From: Rhynchopus euleeides
Taxonomy: Eukaryota; Euglenozoa; Diplonemea; Diplonemida; Diplonemidae
Assembly: GCA_963210315.1 (NCBI GenBank)
Contig: OY723249.1
Coordinates: 1,240,569-1,304,568, forward strand
Direction: 5' to 3'
Length of the DNA: 64,000 bases
Position numbers and translations under genes: made by a program. This document shows, piece by piece, positions 7,585-18,378 of this stretch. The notes under the pieces are model-generated. The model did no database searches. It saw only the letters and a list, made by a program, of their open reading frames with translations, and had not been told where the DNA came from. Position 1 is the first letter of the stretch, and every line of letters begins with the position of its first letter.

Positions 7585-10354
7585 TCACTCCTCATCGTCA
7601 CTCTCAGCGTCATTCACACGGAGTGACGGGAATGTCCGCCGGAAGCCACACTCCTTGCCGTACGCACCTCGCACATCTTGATTGATGGCCAAGAGCGAGA
7701 GCTTTGCGTGGGAGTCGCGGGACATAGCACTCCGGCACACGGGGATGGCTTGCATCATGACAGAGAGTGCGCTGTCAGGTGCTGTGCAGGAAGGGGGCAA
7801 GGTGAGGAGAAACAACACACGCTCAGCAAGAGGCTTGAGCGTCTCGTTGGTAAGCTGGCGTTTCCAGAATACCCTCTCTGAGCCGACCTCGTGCTCCGAC
7901 ACTGCCGAAGTGTACGCCTGGTACATGGGCGCGGTGACGTCGAAGCCGATGTGCTTGCCGAGGTCTTCGCGTGGCAGCAGGTCATCCAGCATCTCCAGGG
8001 TCTCGTACCCCTCCGGAGTCAGCTGGCGCACAGAGAGGTAGAACCCCCGGCCCGTTTCCGAGGATTCGCGCCACCGGCTCTGCAGACCGTTGTAGAAGGT
8101 CTTGGACACGCGGGCTGCGAGTCCATCCCCCGTGCTCGCCCTCTGGAGGATGTCGATCAGCTCCTCCACCTCCGCGTAGATCGTCGCCGATCCAACCGTC
8201 CCGGGTGCCTGCGCGTTGCTGTACCGCGACAAAGCGGCTCTTACCGGCGCCGCGGCACGGACGAACTCCGTCAGCATGTCCTGAAGCGCCTCAGAACCGA
8301 CGGTCTTCAGCAGCACAGCAAGCTTCTCGAACGTGGGGGGAGTGTAGGCATTGCCAATCCCGGTAGCCATGTACGAGTACAGCATGGCGACACGCTCTTC
8401 AAAGTGCTCCGCGCAGTCGAGCATGCTGACGAAGCGTGTGTCGTAGATCCGGGGTGCACGTTTGATGGCCACCGCCTCCTGCAGAGTGCTCTTCATGTCG
8501 GCGTGTGCTGCAGACATCAAGCTGCAAAGCTCCCCAAACGTCTTTGCGTTGGCAATCGCATCCTTGTGCGCCTCGGTCACCGCGGCCTTGCAGAGGCCCT
8601 TCATCTTGTCCAGAAGTTTGTCCTGTTCCCGCGTTGTCGTCGATGCCGACTGCTTCCGCAGCTTCGCCAATAGGACACCCGCCGTGTGTGTCTGGGGGTC
8701 GCTCTGCACACTTCTTTGGTGGTCCCGCCACTTGTTCTGCTTTTTCGCGTCACCAAACACGTAGTTCGTGAGGTGGAAGAAGTCGAGCAGGGGGTCCTCG
8801 GCGGCCTTCATCATCCGACGAACATCGGAAAGGGTGTTGTTCAGCAGGTGAGCCAGGCAGGATACGTACGGGATGTGAGCCTCTCCTGCTAGGTCGCGCG
8901 ACATCTTCACGTTCGACCCACCACGATCGCTGCGCACGACCCTCACCTGTTCAATCCCCACACCGACAGCAGCGAGAGATTCCTCCAGCGCGGTGCGCAC
9001 CGTAAGACCTGTAAACGGGACATCCGAATACTGTAGCGGCAGCGCAACGGACGTTGTAGCGGTCTGTGCAATGCAACAACACGACATTCTGACCCTGGAT
9101 CGTCGAACCACAGTCGTGGACGATGCTCAGATCTTGTCCTGCGAGCATATCGGCAATCGTGTCGAGGTGGTTGTCGTAGACGGTCGCCCCGCTCCTCTGC
9201 CAGACCTTCTGCATGTTGACGTCTTCTGGGATGGTGAGCCCAGAGACGGCACGGAAGACCTGCGTCGCGCCACGAAACGAGAGCCCTGCCATCGTGCACA
9301 CCTCCAGCAGCGTTTCCCGGACGTTGGAGTTTGCTGGTGCGGGTCGGTTGCTCGAAGGTGTGGATCGGTCGGCTGCTGGTGTGGATCGGTCGGCTGCTGG
9401 TGTGGATGCGTCACGGTTTGGCGTTGAGGCGTCGACTGGGGTCGTTGCATTGCGACCGTGGCCCTTCGTACCCACGTGGCTCGTGAGGTCGTGCCTGTCG
9501 ACGCCGGGTGCAAACGCCCACTTGCACGGAGCACACACGGGCACCTCCTGCTCGTCGCAGCATCTCGCCGTGGCCTTCGCGAACCTGTACCCGTCGGTCG
9601 TGGCCTCCGCTTTCGTCTTGACTGAAAGCCACTTGAACTCGGAGAAGCGGGTCGACAAAGACTGGGCAGGCTGCAGCTTCGGGGGGGTCAGGTCAGCTTG
9701 GCTGCTGAGGCTCTCGGCGAGGGCGGCCTTTGCCGGGCGGCGCAACTTCCCCGTCGGCGTGCGCAAGGCCACTGCGCTGGCGGCGAGCTCCTTCTTCTTC
9801 CGTCCGAGAGCAATCAGGCGGGCGATCTTCGGCATGAGGGGGGCTTTCTCATTCTCTGTGAGGACCCCTTCAGCGACGGCCAAATCGATCAGCGGCTGCC
9901 TCTTCCGCTTCACCTCCTTCAGCACCGCCTCAATGGCGTCGTCGATGTCGTCGTCGTCGTCGTTGTCAGTGGTGGGGTCCGGTTCCGGGGCCGCTACCTC
10001 CGCCTTGCCTCGGCGAGGTTGCTTGCGGCTCTTGCCGCCGTCGCCATCGCTGTCGCCGTCATCCGCATCATCCCTCGCCCTCTTCCCTCCTTTCTGCCCT
10101 GGTGCTGCATCACCAACGAGCAGGAAGGAAAAAAAAATGAAGAGTAACAAAAGAGTACGGTGCATGTTTGCTGTTGTGGAAGGTTTCTCTGCCGGGTGTG
10201 TGTATGCGGCGCAGTTACGTGGGGGGGGGGGGGCGGGGCGGGGTTGTGGGGTCCAAGTCACGTGCGGTATATGTGAGGTGAAATAGTCGGGTCCAGCAAA
10301 AACTAATGACATCGGGTGGATCGCAAAGGGGAAGGGGGCAACGGCAGCGTGCAA
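7585..10354 (-). pseudogene. hAT-like DNA transposase with BED finger, broken by a frameshift
   Basis: Two minus-strand frames together give one protein of about 900 residues. The upstream frame (10354 to about 9040) has an acidic/basic N-terminus, a BED-type zinc finger (CAPC, then HDLTSHVGTKGH) and the start of an RNase H-like core (SIVHDCGS). The downstream frame (about 9036 to 7585) continues with a DRGGSNVKM block and IPYVSCLAHLLNN, like the conserved CxxH region of hAT transposases, then a long helical C-terminus ending in an acidic tail. The shift falls near 9030-9045. The N-terminal hydrophobic stretch (RTLLLLFIFFSFLLVG) is probably not a signal peptide: on this strand a long pyrimidine run followed by CAG (about 10120-10140) looks like an intron 3' end, so the true first exon may lie further upstream. 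No TIRs were identified. Confidence 0.65.
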
Positions 10355-10382
10355 TGTGCAATGTGCAAAACTCTCAAGTCAT

Positions 10383-10562
10383 CTTACCACCCACCTACAC
10401 CTGACCCCGGGGGGGTCCCGGGATGACCCCGGGATACCCCGGGGTCATCCCGGGATTTCCCGGCCGGGAATCCCGGGATTCCCGGCCGGGAAATCCCGGG
10501 AATCCCGGGAATCCCGGAATTTCCCGGAACCCGGCCGGGCCCGCCCGGGATCCCGCCCGGGG
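10383..10562. repeat. CCCGGG/GGGATCCC palindrome cluster
   Basis: About 180 bp made almost only of overlapping short palindromes (CCCGGGA, CCGGCCGGG and the like). No coding signal. It may be a subterminal region of a mobile element. Confidence 0.7.
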
Positions 10563-10614
10563 GGCAAACCGTGGAAAAAGGTGTTGGTGAAATACGCAAC
10601 CTGCCCGCTGCAGC

Positions 10615-10804
10615 CCTGTGTGGCAGTCTTGTTGACTGGCGTGCTGCAGTACGCGGGTCGGCGGGCCGTGGCCCGGCGGTGGCGGTCGGCCTGCTCCGCG
10701 TCGGGGCGCTTCGCGCCCCTCCTCTCCGCAGGCCTCCCGCCACCGCCGGGCCACGGCCCGCCGACCCGCGTACTGCAGCACCCAGTCAACAAGGCCGCCA
10801 CAGG
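10615..10804. repeat. 190-bp foldback (MITE-like hairpin)
   Basis: Arms 10615-10685 and 10735-10804 pair almost fully: TTGTTGACTGG and CTGCAGTACGCGGGTCGG on the left have their inverse complements on the right. The loop contains a second small hairpin (GGGGCGCTTCGCGCCCC). No coding capacity. Confidence 0.85.
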
Positions 10805-10929
10805 TGAGCAATAAAGCCACCGTTCGCGAAGGTTGATGACGCTGGCGTGTCGAATTACAGTGGTCTTGCTAGGGTATTACAACGAGGCTGGCGTGTTTAG
10901 TAGTGACCGTCTGAGGACAAATCGGTTTT

Positions 10930-11521
10930 TGGTGTGACATTGCTCAGATTGGTGTGACATTGGTGTGACATTGCTCAGATTGGTGTGACATTGGTGTGAC
11001 AATGCCCAGATTGGTGTGACATTGGTGTGACAATGCTCAGATTGGTGTGACATTGGTGTGACATTGCCCAGATTGGTGTGACATTGGTGTGACATTGGTG
11101 TGACATTGCCCAGATTGGTGTGACATTGCTCAGATTGGTGTGACATTGGTGTGACATTGCCCAGATTGGTGTGACATTGCTCAGATTGGTGTGACATTGG
11201 TGTGACAATGCCCAGATTGGTGTGACATTGGTGTGACATTGCCCAGATTGGTGTGACATTGGTGTGACATTGGTGTGACATTGCCCAGATTGGTGTGACA
11301 TTGCTCAGATTGGTGTGACATTGGTGTGACATTGCCCAGATTGGTGTGACATTGCTCAGATTGGTGTGACATTGGTGTGACAATGCCCAGATTGGTGTGA
11401 CATTGGTGTGACATTGCCCAGATTGGTGTGACATTGCTCAGATTGGTGTGACATTGGTGTGACATTGCCCAGATTGGTGTGGCATTGGTGTGACATTGCC
11501 CAGATTGGTGTGACATTGGTG
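10930..11521. repeat. Tandem array T1, first block (20/31/42-bp units)
   Basis: Units are built from an 11-bp module ATTGGTGTGAC used once, twice or three times, then a 9-bp module ATTGCTCAG or ATTGCCCAG, giving 20, 31 or 42 bp. The array continues at 13140-13678 and 16018-16202, so later insertions have split it. Open frames within it (His-Thr-Asn-Gln-rich peptides) are by-products. Confidence 0.95.
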
Positions 11522-11788
11522 CATGGGCTGCAGGGAATCGGATTCCTGGAATCGAGAATCCGATTCCGGAATCGAAAAACCGAGTGGAATCCGATTCCAC
11601 AAAAAAAGTCAAAAAATAGATTTCCCATTGGGTGACACTTGGTTTTTCATGGTTTTGTACGGGAAAAAGACAATGCGATTTTTCGTGATTTTTCACCTCG
11701 GATGAGCCTCGATTTCGCAAAGTCGTCGGATTACCGAGACTTCTTGCTGAGCAGTGAATGGGGTCTGGCGAAATGCCTTTTTTGTTAA

Positions 11789-12290
11789 GGTGTACCGAAA
11801 ATCGACTTTTTTCGGGAGAACATCCTCGGCCGCGCACTTTACGTGCGCGTGCGGGGGAGGGGGGGGGGGGAAGCCCGCCGCAGGCGCCGGAAATTTTTGG
11901 GGTCTAAAAAAGAAGGTGTACCGAAAATCGACTTTTTTTCGGGAGAACACGTCCTGGGCCGCGCACTTTCCGTGCGCGTGCGGGGGGGGGGGGGGGGGGC
12001 AGAGAGCCCGCCGCAGGCGCCGGAAATTTTTGGGTCGACAAAAGAACCCACCTGGACGGACCCAAGTGCCTCACACCGGATCTCTCCCCACCCGGTGGTC
12101 CACCTGACGGATACGCGAAAAAAAAAAAAAAAAAAAAAAAAAAAACAAAAGAAGGTGTACCGAAAATCAACTTTTTCGACCAAGTCTTGCCAATTTTCGG
12201 CACTTTTGGAGCGCCATTCTCAGAAGAAATCCTCGGCAGGGGTGGGGGGGTGGGGGTCAACAGCCCGCCGCAGCCGCCGGAAATTTTCAG
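11789..12290 (+). repeat. Three tandem copies of a block of about 125 bp
   Basis: Each copy starts AAGGTGTACCGAAAATC (11789, 11914, 12152), continues with an AT-rich stretch, a GCGCAC/GTGCGC hairpin, a long G run and CCGCCGCAGGCGCCGGAAATTTT. Copy 3 is diverged. A run of about 29 A (12118-12146) separates copies 2 and 3. Confidence 0.85.
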
Positions 12291-12605
12291 GCGTGGTTTC
12301 GTATGTTGTGTTGCCGTTGTGTTGGCCGGAAGTATTCAGGGACACTTCAGGGACGGAGAGCCAGCCCCCTGGCCCAACCAAAAACCGCATTTTTCGGCCA
12401 AAAATTCGAAATTTTCGCATGGTGTGCGAATGTGTTGAGAGTAACGGAAAATGCCCAAATCTTCATGTATCGAAAGAGTTGGTGAGCAATTCGTCCTTCT
12501 GTTCAATTCGACCCAAAACTGCCACCAGCCATTTTCTAAGGGCTTCTGGGTGGGTTCTGACCAGAAAAATGGCTGAAAAATGGACGGAAACCCCCAAAAA
12601 CCACC

Positions 12606-12826
12606 CAGAAATGGCCAGAAATCGGTTTTTGGGCCCATTTTTCACCCAGAAACACGTTTTTGGGCCTCTGTGAAAATTTCGATTTTTTGACATTTTTCGC
12701 GATTTTCTACAACTACTCGCCCACACAAAAACCGTTTTTTAGCAGGGAAATGCAACAAATCAACGAATTAAGCCGTTTTAACCCCTTTCGTGCACTTTTT
12801 GGTCCCAGAAGGGGGTATATGGGGTG
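12606..12826 (-). repeat. Dispersed repeat R3, copy 1 (inverted)
   Basis: About 220 bp found in inverse orientation at 14502-14697 and 25400-25610. Shared blocks include GGGTTAAAACGGCTTAATTC, TGCATTTCCCTGCATTT, GGCTGGGCGAG and TTTTTCACAGAGGCC. Confidence 0.85.
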
Positions 12827-12867
12827 TTGGGGTCCCCCTACGACTTGTCCATTTTTCGACATTTTTG

Positions 12868-13127
12868 GGTCAGATTCCGGAATCCGATTCTCGATTCCGG
12901 AATCGGTGGAATCCGATTCTGGATTCTGGAATCGGATTCCACCGATTCCACGATTCCGGAATCGGTGATTTCGATTCCGGAATCGGATTCCACAATTTTG
13001 GAATCGGCGTTTTCGATTCCGGAATCCGATTCCACTCTTTTTCTGGAATCGTGGAATCCGGATTCTGATTCGGAATCCGGATTCCACGATTCCCGGAATC
13101 GAAGATTTTTATTTGGAATCCGATTCA
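12868..13127. repeat. GATTCCGGAATC palindrome cluster
   Basis: Some 15 variants of the self-complementary word GATTCCGGAATC and GGAATCCGATTCC, matching a shorter cluster at 11531-11597 at the other end of the same element. Likely subterminal repeats of the 11522-13139 element. Confidence 0.8.
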
Positions 13128-13139
13128 ATGCAGCCCATG

Positions 13140-13678
13140 ATTGGTGTGACATTGCTCAGATTGGTGTGACATTGGTGTGACAATGCTCAGATTGGTGTGA
13201 CATTGGTGTGACATTGCTCAGATTGGTGTGACATTGGTGTGACATTGCTCAGATTGGTGTGACATTGGTGTGACATTGCCCAGATTGGTGTGACATTGCT
13301 CAGATTGGTGTGACATTGGTGTGACATTGCCCAGATTGGTGTGACATTGGTGTGACATTGCCCAGATTGGTGTGGCATTGGTGTGACATTGCCCAGATTG
13401 GTGTGACATTGGTGTGACATTGCTCAGATTGGTGTGACATTGGTGTGACATTGCTCAGATTGGTGTGACATTGGTGTGACATTGCCCAGATTGGTGTGGC
13501 ATTGGTGTGACATTGCCCAGATTGGTGTGACATTGGTGTGACATTGCTCAGATTGGTGTGACATTGGTGTGACATTGCTCAGATTGGTGTGACATTGGTG
13601 TGACATTGCCCAGATTGGTGTGACATTGCTCAGATTGGTGTGACATTGGTGTGACATTGCCCAGATTGGTGTGACATT
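13140..13678. repeat. Tandem array T1, second block
   Basis: Same 11+9-bp modular array as 10930-11521, mainly 31-bp units with some 20-bp units. It ends at the foldback element beginning near 13682. Confidence 0.95.
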
Positions 13679-14229
13679 CAGTAATGAGTATTTACGTCCC
13701 TCCCGGGGAGGCCCCAAGGGACCCTCGAGGGAGCGTAAAATGACCCGAGGGCGCGAAGCGCCCGAGGGGCATTTTACGCTCCCGAGAGGGTCCCGCGGGG
13801 CCCGGGAGGGACGTAGTTCGGTTTGTTTCCCAAGGGGACACCTTTGCGGGCCCTCCCGAGCCTCTGGAAATTGCCTGCAGTGGGACCCTCTGCCCGGGCT
13901 TTTTGGCCACATTTTGACCCCGGGGAGCCCCGGGAAATCGGGTCCACACCTAAAAAATCACCCAAAAACGCGAAATTTTGCGCTTCCCAGGCATGTTGAG
14001 CAGAAATACCGCAATTGTCATCGCTTCTGGGCCTCCGACTGGTTTCTGCACCAGAAATACCCCAGAAACGCGAAAAAACGGCGATTCTCGGCCAAAAATC
14101 GCCCAAAAACGGGGTTTTGGGCCCATTTTTCACCCAGAAACCCGTTGTTGGGCCTCTGTGAAAAATCGAAATTTTTGGCATTTTTTCGCGATTTTCCCTT
14201 CTACCTTGTTTGTATCCCGCGGGGACACA

Positions 14230-14440
14230 TTGCGACCCTCCCTCCAGCTCACTTTACCTCCCTGGGGTCTGGGAGGGCAGGGAGTGTAAAGTGCAGGGCG
14301 GGGAGTGTAAAGTACTTTACACTCCCCGCGGGTCACTTTACACTCCCTCCAGCTCACTTTACACTCCCTGCGGGTCAACTTTACACTCCCCGGGAGTTAC
14401 TTTACACTCCCTGCGGCCACTTTACACTCCCCGGGGCTGA
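14230..14440. repeat. TTTACACTCCC tandem repeats
   Basis: About eight direct and inverted copies of CACTTTACACTCCC followed by GC-rich 5-9-bp spacers, unit about 20-23 bp, within the larger foldback. Confidence 0.8.
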
Positions 14441-14501
14441 CACGCTGAAAATGGCCAAAAATCGCTAAGGGCCCAGGACCCCTATACACACACCATAACC
14501 C

Positions 14502-14697
14502 CTTCTGGGACCAAAAAGTGCACGAAAGGGGTTAAAACGGCTTAATTCGTTGATTCGTTGCATTTCCCTGCATTTTTCAGCAAAAAATCGGATTTTGGCT
14601 GGGCGAGGACAATGCGAAAATCGCGAAAAAATGCCAAAAATTCGATTTTTCACAGAGGCCCAACAACGGGTTTCTGGGTGAAAAATGGGCCCAAACA
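14502..14697 (+). repeat. Dispersed repeat R3, copy 2
   Basis: Same family as 12606-12826 (inverse) and 25400-25610 (direct). Its right end is also inverse complementary to about 14110-14190. Confidence 0.85.
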
Positions 14698-14705
14698 GGG
14701 TTCTG

Positions 14706-15255
14706 AGTTGGTACCGTACTAGGTACTACCACCCGGTACCACCCCCAACATTGGAAAGCCAGACTTGGGTCCCAGCCCAAAATTTTTCAGAAATTAGGAA
14801 TTTCCGGATGAATTCCAGCCAGCAGTGTGGTCATTTTGCTCTGGGAGATGAGTTTTTGGCCACTCAAATTTTTTCAGTCCTCACGACGAAATACCACAAG
14901 CAAATATGACCGACTCAAAATCTGAAAAAATGAAAAATCCGAAAAATTATTTTCTCGAAAAAAGTGGGTTCGTGGGTTTCGTTTTTCCCCACAACCCCGA
15001 AAAAAAAATTCGAATTTTTTTCAGATTTTGGACTTTTTTCAGCAAACTGATTTTTTTTGGTTTTACTTTTTGGGGTGGTCCATATTTACGTTGGGAAACC
15101 TGAAAAATTCTCGAGTGGCCAAAAACTCATCTCCCAGAGCAAAATGACCCCACCACGGTTCGGAAAAATTCCGGAAATGCTAAATTCGCGAAACCAAAAA
15201 TCGCGATTTTGTGGTACCAGGTGGTACCGGGTGGTACTACCTAGTACGGTACTAT
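14706..15255. repeat. Inner foldback
   Basis: Arms of about 170-200 bp: GGTACCGTACTAGGTACTAC at about 14709 pairs with GTAGTACCTAGTACGGTACC-type sequence near 15225-15255, and GGTCATTTTGCTCTGGGAGA near 14830 pairs with TCTCCCAGAGCAAAATGACC near 15130. The loop is A/T-rich. Confidence 0.8.
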
Positions 15256-15708
15256 ATCAGATCACTGGCCCAAAACCCCGTTTTTGGGCGATTTTTGGCC
15301 GAGAATCGCCGTTTTTTCGCGTTTCTGGGGTATTTCTGGTGCAGAAACCAGTCGGAGACCCAGAAGCGATGACAATTGCGGTATTTCTGCTCAACATGCC
15401 TGGGAAGCGCAAAATTTCGCGTTTTTGGGTGATTTTTTAGGTGTGGACACGATTTCCCGGGGCTCCCCGGGGTCAAAATGTGGCCAAAAAGCCCGGGCAG
15501 AGGGTCCCACTGCAGGCATTTTCCAGAGGCTCGGGAGGGCCCGCAAAGGTGTCCCCTTGGGAAACAAACCGAACTACGTCCCTCCCGGGCCCCGCGGGAC
15601 CCTCTCCGGAGCGTAAAATGCCCCTCGGGCGCTTCGCGCCCTCGGGTCATTTTACGCTCCCTCGAGGGTCCCTTGGGGCCTCCCCGGGAGGGACGTAAAT
15701 ACTCATTA

Positions 15709-16017
15709 AGCACCTTCGGTGCGACTAGGGAGTCAAGGGAGGACTAGAGAAGACGACTTCCCTGTGCGTATTTGTTTTTCTACCACTTGCAACAACAGTT
15801 TTCTTGCAAGGTTGGAAGGGGGGCGAACGGAACAAACACCACCCTTCATCAGGCCAACGAGTGGTGTTTTGCTCCCTGCCTTCGCCCCTCCGTACGTCAG
15901 CTTTTGCACTGAACGGTGCCTAATGCAACGGAAAAGCGGTGGCTGAGTTACCCCCATCTCCCACGAGACGCGTTTTTGATATTGATGTTTTGTGTCTTAT
16001 GTCCGACCGAAGACTCC
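15709..16017. other. Intergenic stretch
   Basis: About 310 bp between the foldback and the resumption of array T1. It holds one small hairpin (AGCACCTTCGGTGC). I see no gene or recognised repeat. Confidence 0.6.
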
Positions 16018-16202
16018 CATTGCTCAGATTGGTGTGACATTGGTGTGACATTGCCCAGATTGGTGTGACATTGGTGTGACATTGCTCAGATTGGTGTGAC
16101 ATTGGTGTGACATTGCCCAGATTGGTGTGACAATGCTCAGATTGGTGTGACAATGCCCAGATTGGTGTGACATTGGTGTGACATTGCCCAGATTGGTGTG
16201 AC
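16018..16202. repeat. Tandem array T1, third block
   Basis: Continuation of the 11+9-bp modular array, about 185 bp, ending just before array T2. Confidence 0.95.
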
Positions 16203-16212
16203 AATGCATGAC

Positions 16213-16640
16213 ATTGCTAAATAACAGCTAGCTGTTGCATTTCCGAGTGATAGCTAGCTGTTACATAGCATTTGCGAGTAACAGCTAGCTGTTGCACGCC
16301 ATGGGCAAATAACAGCGAGCTGTTGCATTTGCGAGTAACAGCTCGCTGTAGAATGGCATTTGTGAGGAACAGCTAGCTGTTACATTGTATTGCCGAATAA
16401 CAGCTAGCTGTTGCATTTCCGAGTGACAGCTAGCTGTTGCACGACATTGCCAAAGAACAGCTAGCTGTTGCATTTCTGAGTAACAGCTAGCTGTTTTTTT
16501 CCCATGGCGTGCAACAGCTAGCTGTTACTCGCAAATGCCATTCTACAGCTAGCTGTAACTCGTAAATGCAACAGCTCGCTGTGACTTGGCACTATAATGC
16601 AACAGCTAGCTGTTATTTGCCCATGGCGTGCAACAGCTAA
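16213..16640. repeat. Tandem array T2: spaced AACAGCTAGCTGTT palindromes
   Basis: About 15 copies of the 14-bp perfect palindrome AACAGCTAGCTGTT or single-base variants (AGCTCGCT, AGCGAGCT). Start-to-start spacing alternates between 26 and 31 bp. Flanking words (GCATTTCCGAGT, CACGCCATGGGCAAAT) appear inverted after about 16500, so the whole array is itself a foldback. It directly precedes an R1 copy. No coding signal. Confidence 0.9.
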
Positions 16641-16680
16641 CTCCGGAGACTCGCCGGAGCTTCTGGATAGTCTACGGAGA

Positions 16681-17018
16681 CGTTTCCGAGTATCAGCTCG
16701 CTGTTCCTGAATGTCCTCATGGCCTGTCGCTGGTTGCCCCGGCGTGTGCCTCGCTCGCCGTTTCCGGCCTACACCTCGCCTCGTGTGTTTCTGGCCAAGT
16801 GTCGTTTGTTTTTGCGTTGTTCTGCCCTGGGAGTACTCTCTGGTGTCAGGCTGGCCCCAAGGTGAACTGGCCTGCACCCGAACATGTCCAAAAATGTGTT
16901 TTTTGACATTGTCGGAGTGTGTGCGGAGTGCAGCAGCGTGCTTTTTTGAGCCGAATTGACCAAATTAATTTTCGTCACACTTTTTTTATGAGGGATTGCT
17001 TGAGATCCGCCTCCTCTA
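16681..17018 (+). repeat. Dispersed module R1, copy A
   Basis: 338 bp closely matching 18048-18378 and related to 37965-38217 and 38428-38650. It starts near GTTTCCGAG, contains a GAACAGCTCGCTGTTC-like palindrome remnant, and ends GATCCGCCTCCTCTA. A tandem array sits on both sides (T2 left, T3 right). Non-coding. Confidence 0.9.
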
Positions 17019-18047
17019 GTCTCCGGTGAGTCTCCGGAGTCGATCCGGAGTCTCCGCGGAGTCTCCGGAGTCTCCGGCGAGTCTCCGGAGTCGCTCCGGA
17101 GTCTCCGGAGTCGCACCGGAGTCTCCGGAGTCGGTCCGGAGTCTCCGGCGAGTCTCCGGAGTCGCTCCGGAGTCTCCGGAGTCGCACCGGAGTCTCCGGA
17201 GTCGGTCCGGAGTCTCCGGTGAGTCTCCGGAGTCTCCGGCGAGTCTCCGGAGTCGGTCCGGAGTCTCCGGCGAGTCTCCGGAGTCGGTCCGGAGTCTCCG
17301 GCGAGTCTCCGGAGTCGATCTGGAGTCTCCGCGGAGTCTCCGGAGTCGGTCCGGAGTCTCCGGTGAGTCTCCGGAGTCGCTCCGGAGTCTCCGGAGTCTC
17401 CGCGGAGTCTCCGGTGAGTCTCCGGAGTCGGTCCGGAGTCTCCGCGGAGTCTCCGGAGTCGGTCCGGAGTCTCCGGAGTCGTTCCGGAGTCTCCGGTGAG
17501 TCTCCGGAGTCGGTCCGGAGTCTCTGGCGAGTCTCCGGAGTCGATCTGGAGTCTCCGCGGAGTCTCCGGAGTCTCCGGAGTCGGTCCGGAGTCTCCGGCG
17601 AGTCTCCGGAGTCGGTCCGGAGTCTCCGGTGAGTCTCCGGAGTCGTTCCGGAGTCTCCGGCGAGTCTCCGGAGTCGATCCGGAGTCTCCGCGGAGTCTCC
17701 GGAGTCGGTCCGGAGTCTCCGGAGTCGATCCGGAGTCTCCGGTGAGTCTCCGGAGTCGATCCGGAGTCTCCGGCGAGTCTCCGGAGTCTCCGGAGTCGAT
17801 CCGGAGTCTCCGGCGAGTCTCCGGAGTCTCCGGAGTCGATCCGGAGTCTCCGGCGAGTCTCCGGAGTCGGTCCGGAGTCTCCGGTGAGTCTCCGGAGTCT
17901 CCGGCGAGTCTCTGGAGTCGTTCCGGAGACTCCGGTGAGTCTCCGGAGTCGCTCCGGAGTCTCCGCGGAGTCTCCGGATCGACTCCGGAGACCCACCGGA
18001 GGCTCCGGAGTCGATCCGGAGACTCGCCAGAGACTCCGGATCGGTGA
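17019..18047. repeat. Tandem array T3 (20/31-bp units)
   Basis: About 1 kb of units made from TCTCCGGAGTCGGTCCGGAG (20 bp, with GCT, GAT, GTT and GCA variants in the middle), often extended by an 11-bp TCTCCGGCGAG module to 31 bp. TCCGGA is itself a palindrome. The last about 60 bp switch orientation. Large frames rich in Arg-Ser-Leu or Thr-Pro-Glu on both strands are by-products of the repeat. Confidence 0.95.
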
Positions 18048-18378
18048 CGTTTCCGAGGAACAGCTCGCTGTTCCTGAATGTCCCCGTGCCCAGTCGCTGG
18101 TCGCCCCACCGTGTGCCTCTGTTTCCGGCCAACACCTTGCTGTTCCTGATGTGACCAAGTGTCGTTTGTTTCTGCGTTGTTCTGCCCTCGGAGTATTGTC
18201 TGGTGGCTGTCTGGCCCCAAGGTGAAGTGGCCTGCACCCGAACATGTCCAAAAATGTGTTTTTTGACATTGTCGGAGTGTGTGCGGAGTGCAGCAGCGTG
18301 CTTTTTTGAGCCGAATTGACCAAATTAATTTTCGTCACACTTTTTTTATGAGGGATTGCTTGAGATCCGCCTCCTCTA
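18048..18378 (+). repeat. Dispersed module R1, copy B
   Basis: 331 bp close to copy A, with a perfect GAACAGCTCGCTGTTC palindrome near its left end and the terminal CCTCCTCTA. It lies immediately right of array T3. Confidence 0.9.

Larger units (their letters stand above)
11522..13139. mobile_element. 1.6-kb TIR element inserted into array T1
   Basis: Ends are inverted: CATGGGCTGCA then GAATCGGATTCC at the left, and the inverse complement (GGAATCCGATTC, TGCAGCCCATG) at the right. ATTGGTG flanks both sides and could be a 7-bp target duplication, but the array itself repeats this word. Inside are a 125-bp block repeated three times, an A-run and a cluster of GATTCCGGAATC palindromes. There is no transposase-like frame, so it is non-autonomous. 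The superfamily is not recognised. Confidence 0.65.
13682..15708. mobile_element. 2-kb foldback element with nested insertions
   Basis: Outer arms 13682-14123 and 15267-15708 are inverse complements (TAATGAGTATTTACGTCCC against GGGACGTAAATACTCATTA), about 440 bp each. Between them lie TTTACACTCCC repeats, a copy of R3 and a second foldback (about 14706-15255). The outer arms carry the hairpin GGGCGCGAAGCGCCC. No protein is encoded. The layout fits a foldback transposon or MITE pair into which another foldback jumped. Confidence 0.75.

Noticed and set aside
10877-11837. Minus-strand frames with His-Thr-Asn-Gln repeats
   Set aside because: Translation of array T1. The same peptide pattern appears wherever the array recurs.
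16681-18378. LTR retrotransposon with R1 copies A and B as LTRs
   Set aside because: The 1-kb interior is only a tandem array, there is no TG...CA end or primer-binding site, and further R1 copies occur singly elsewhere.
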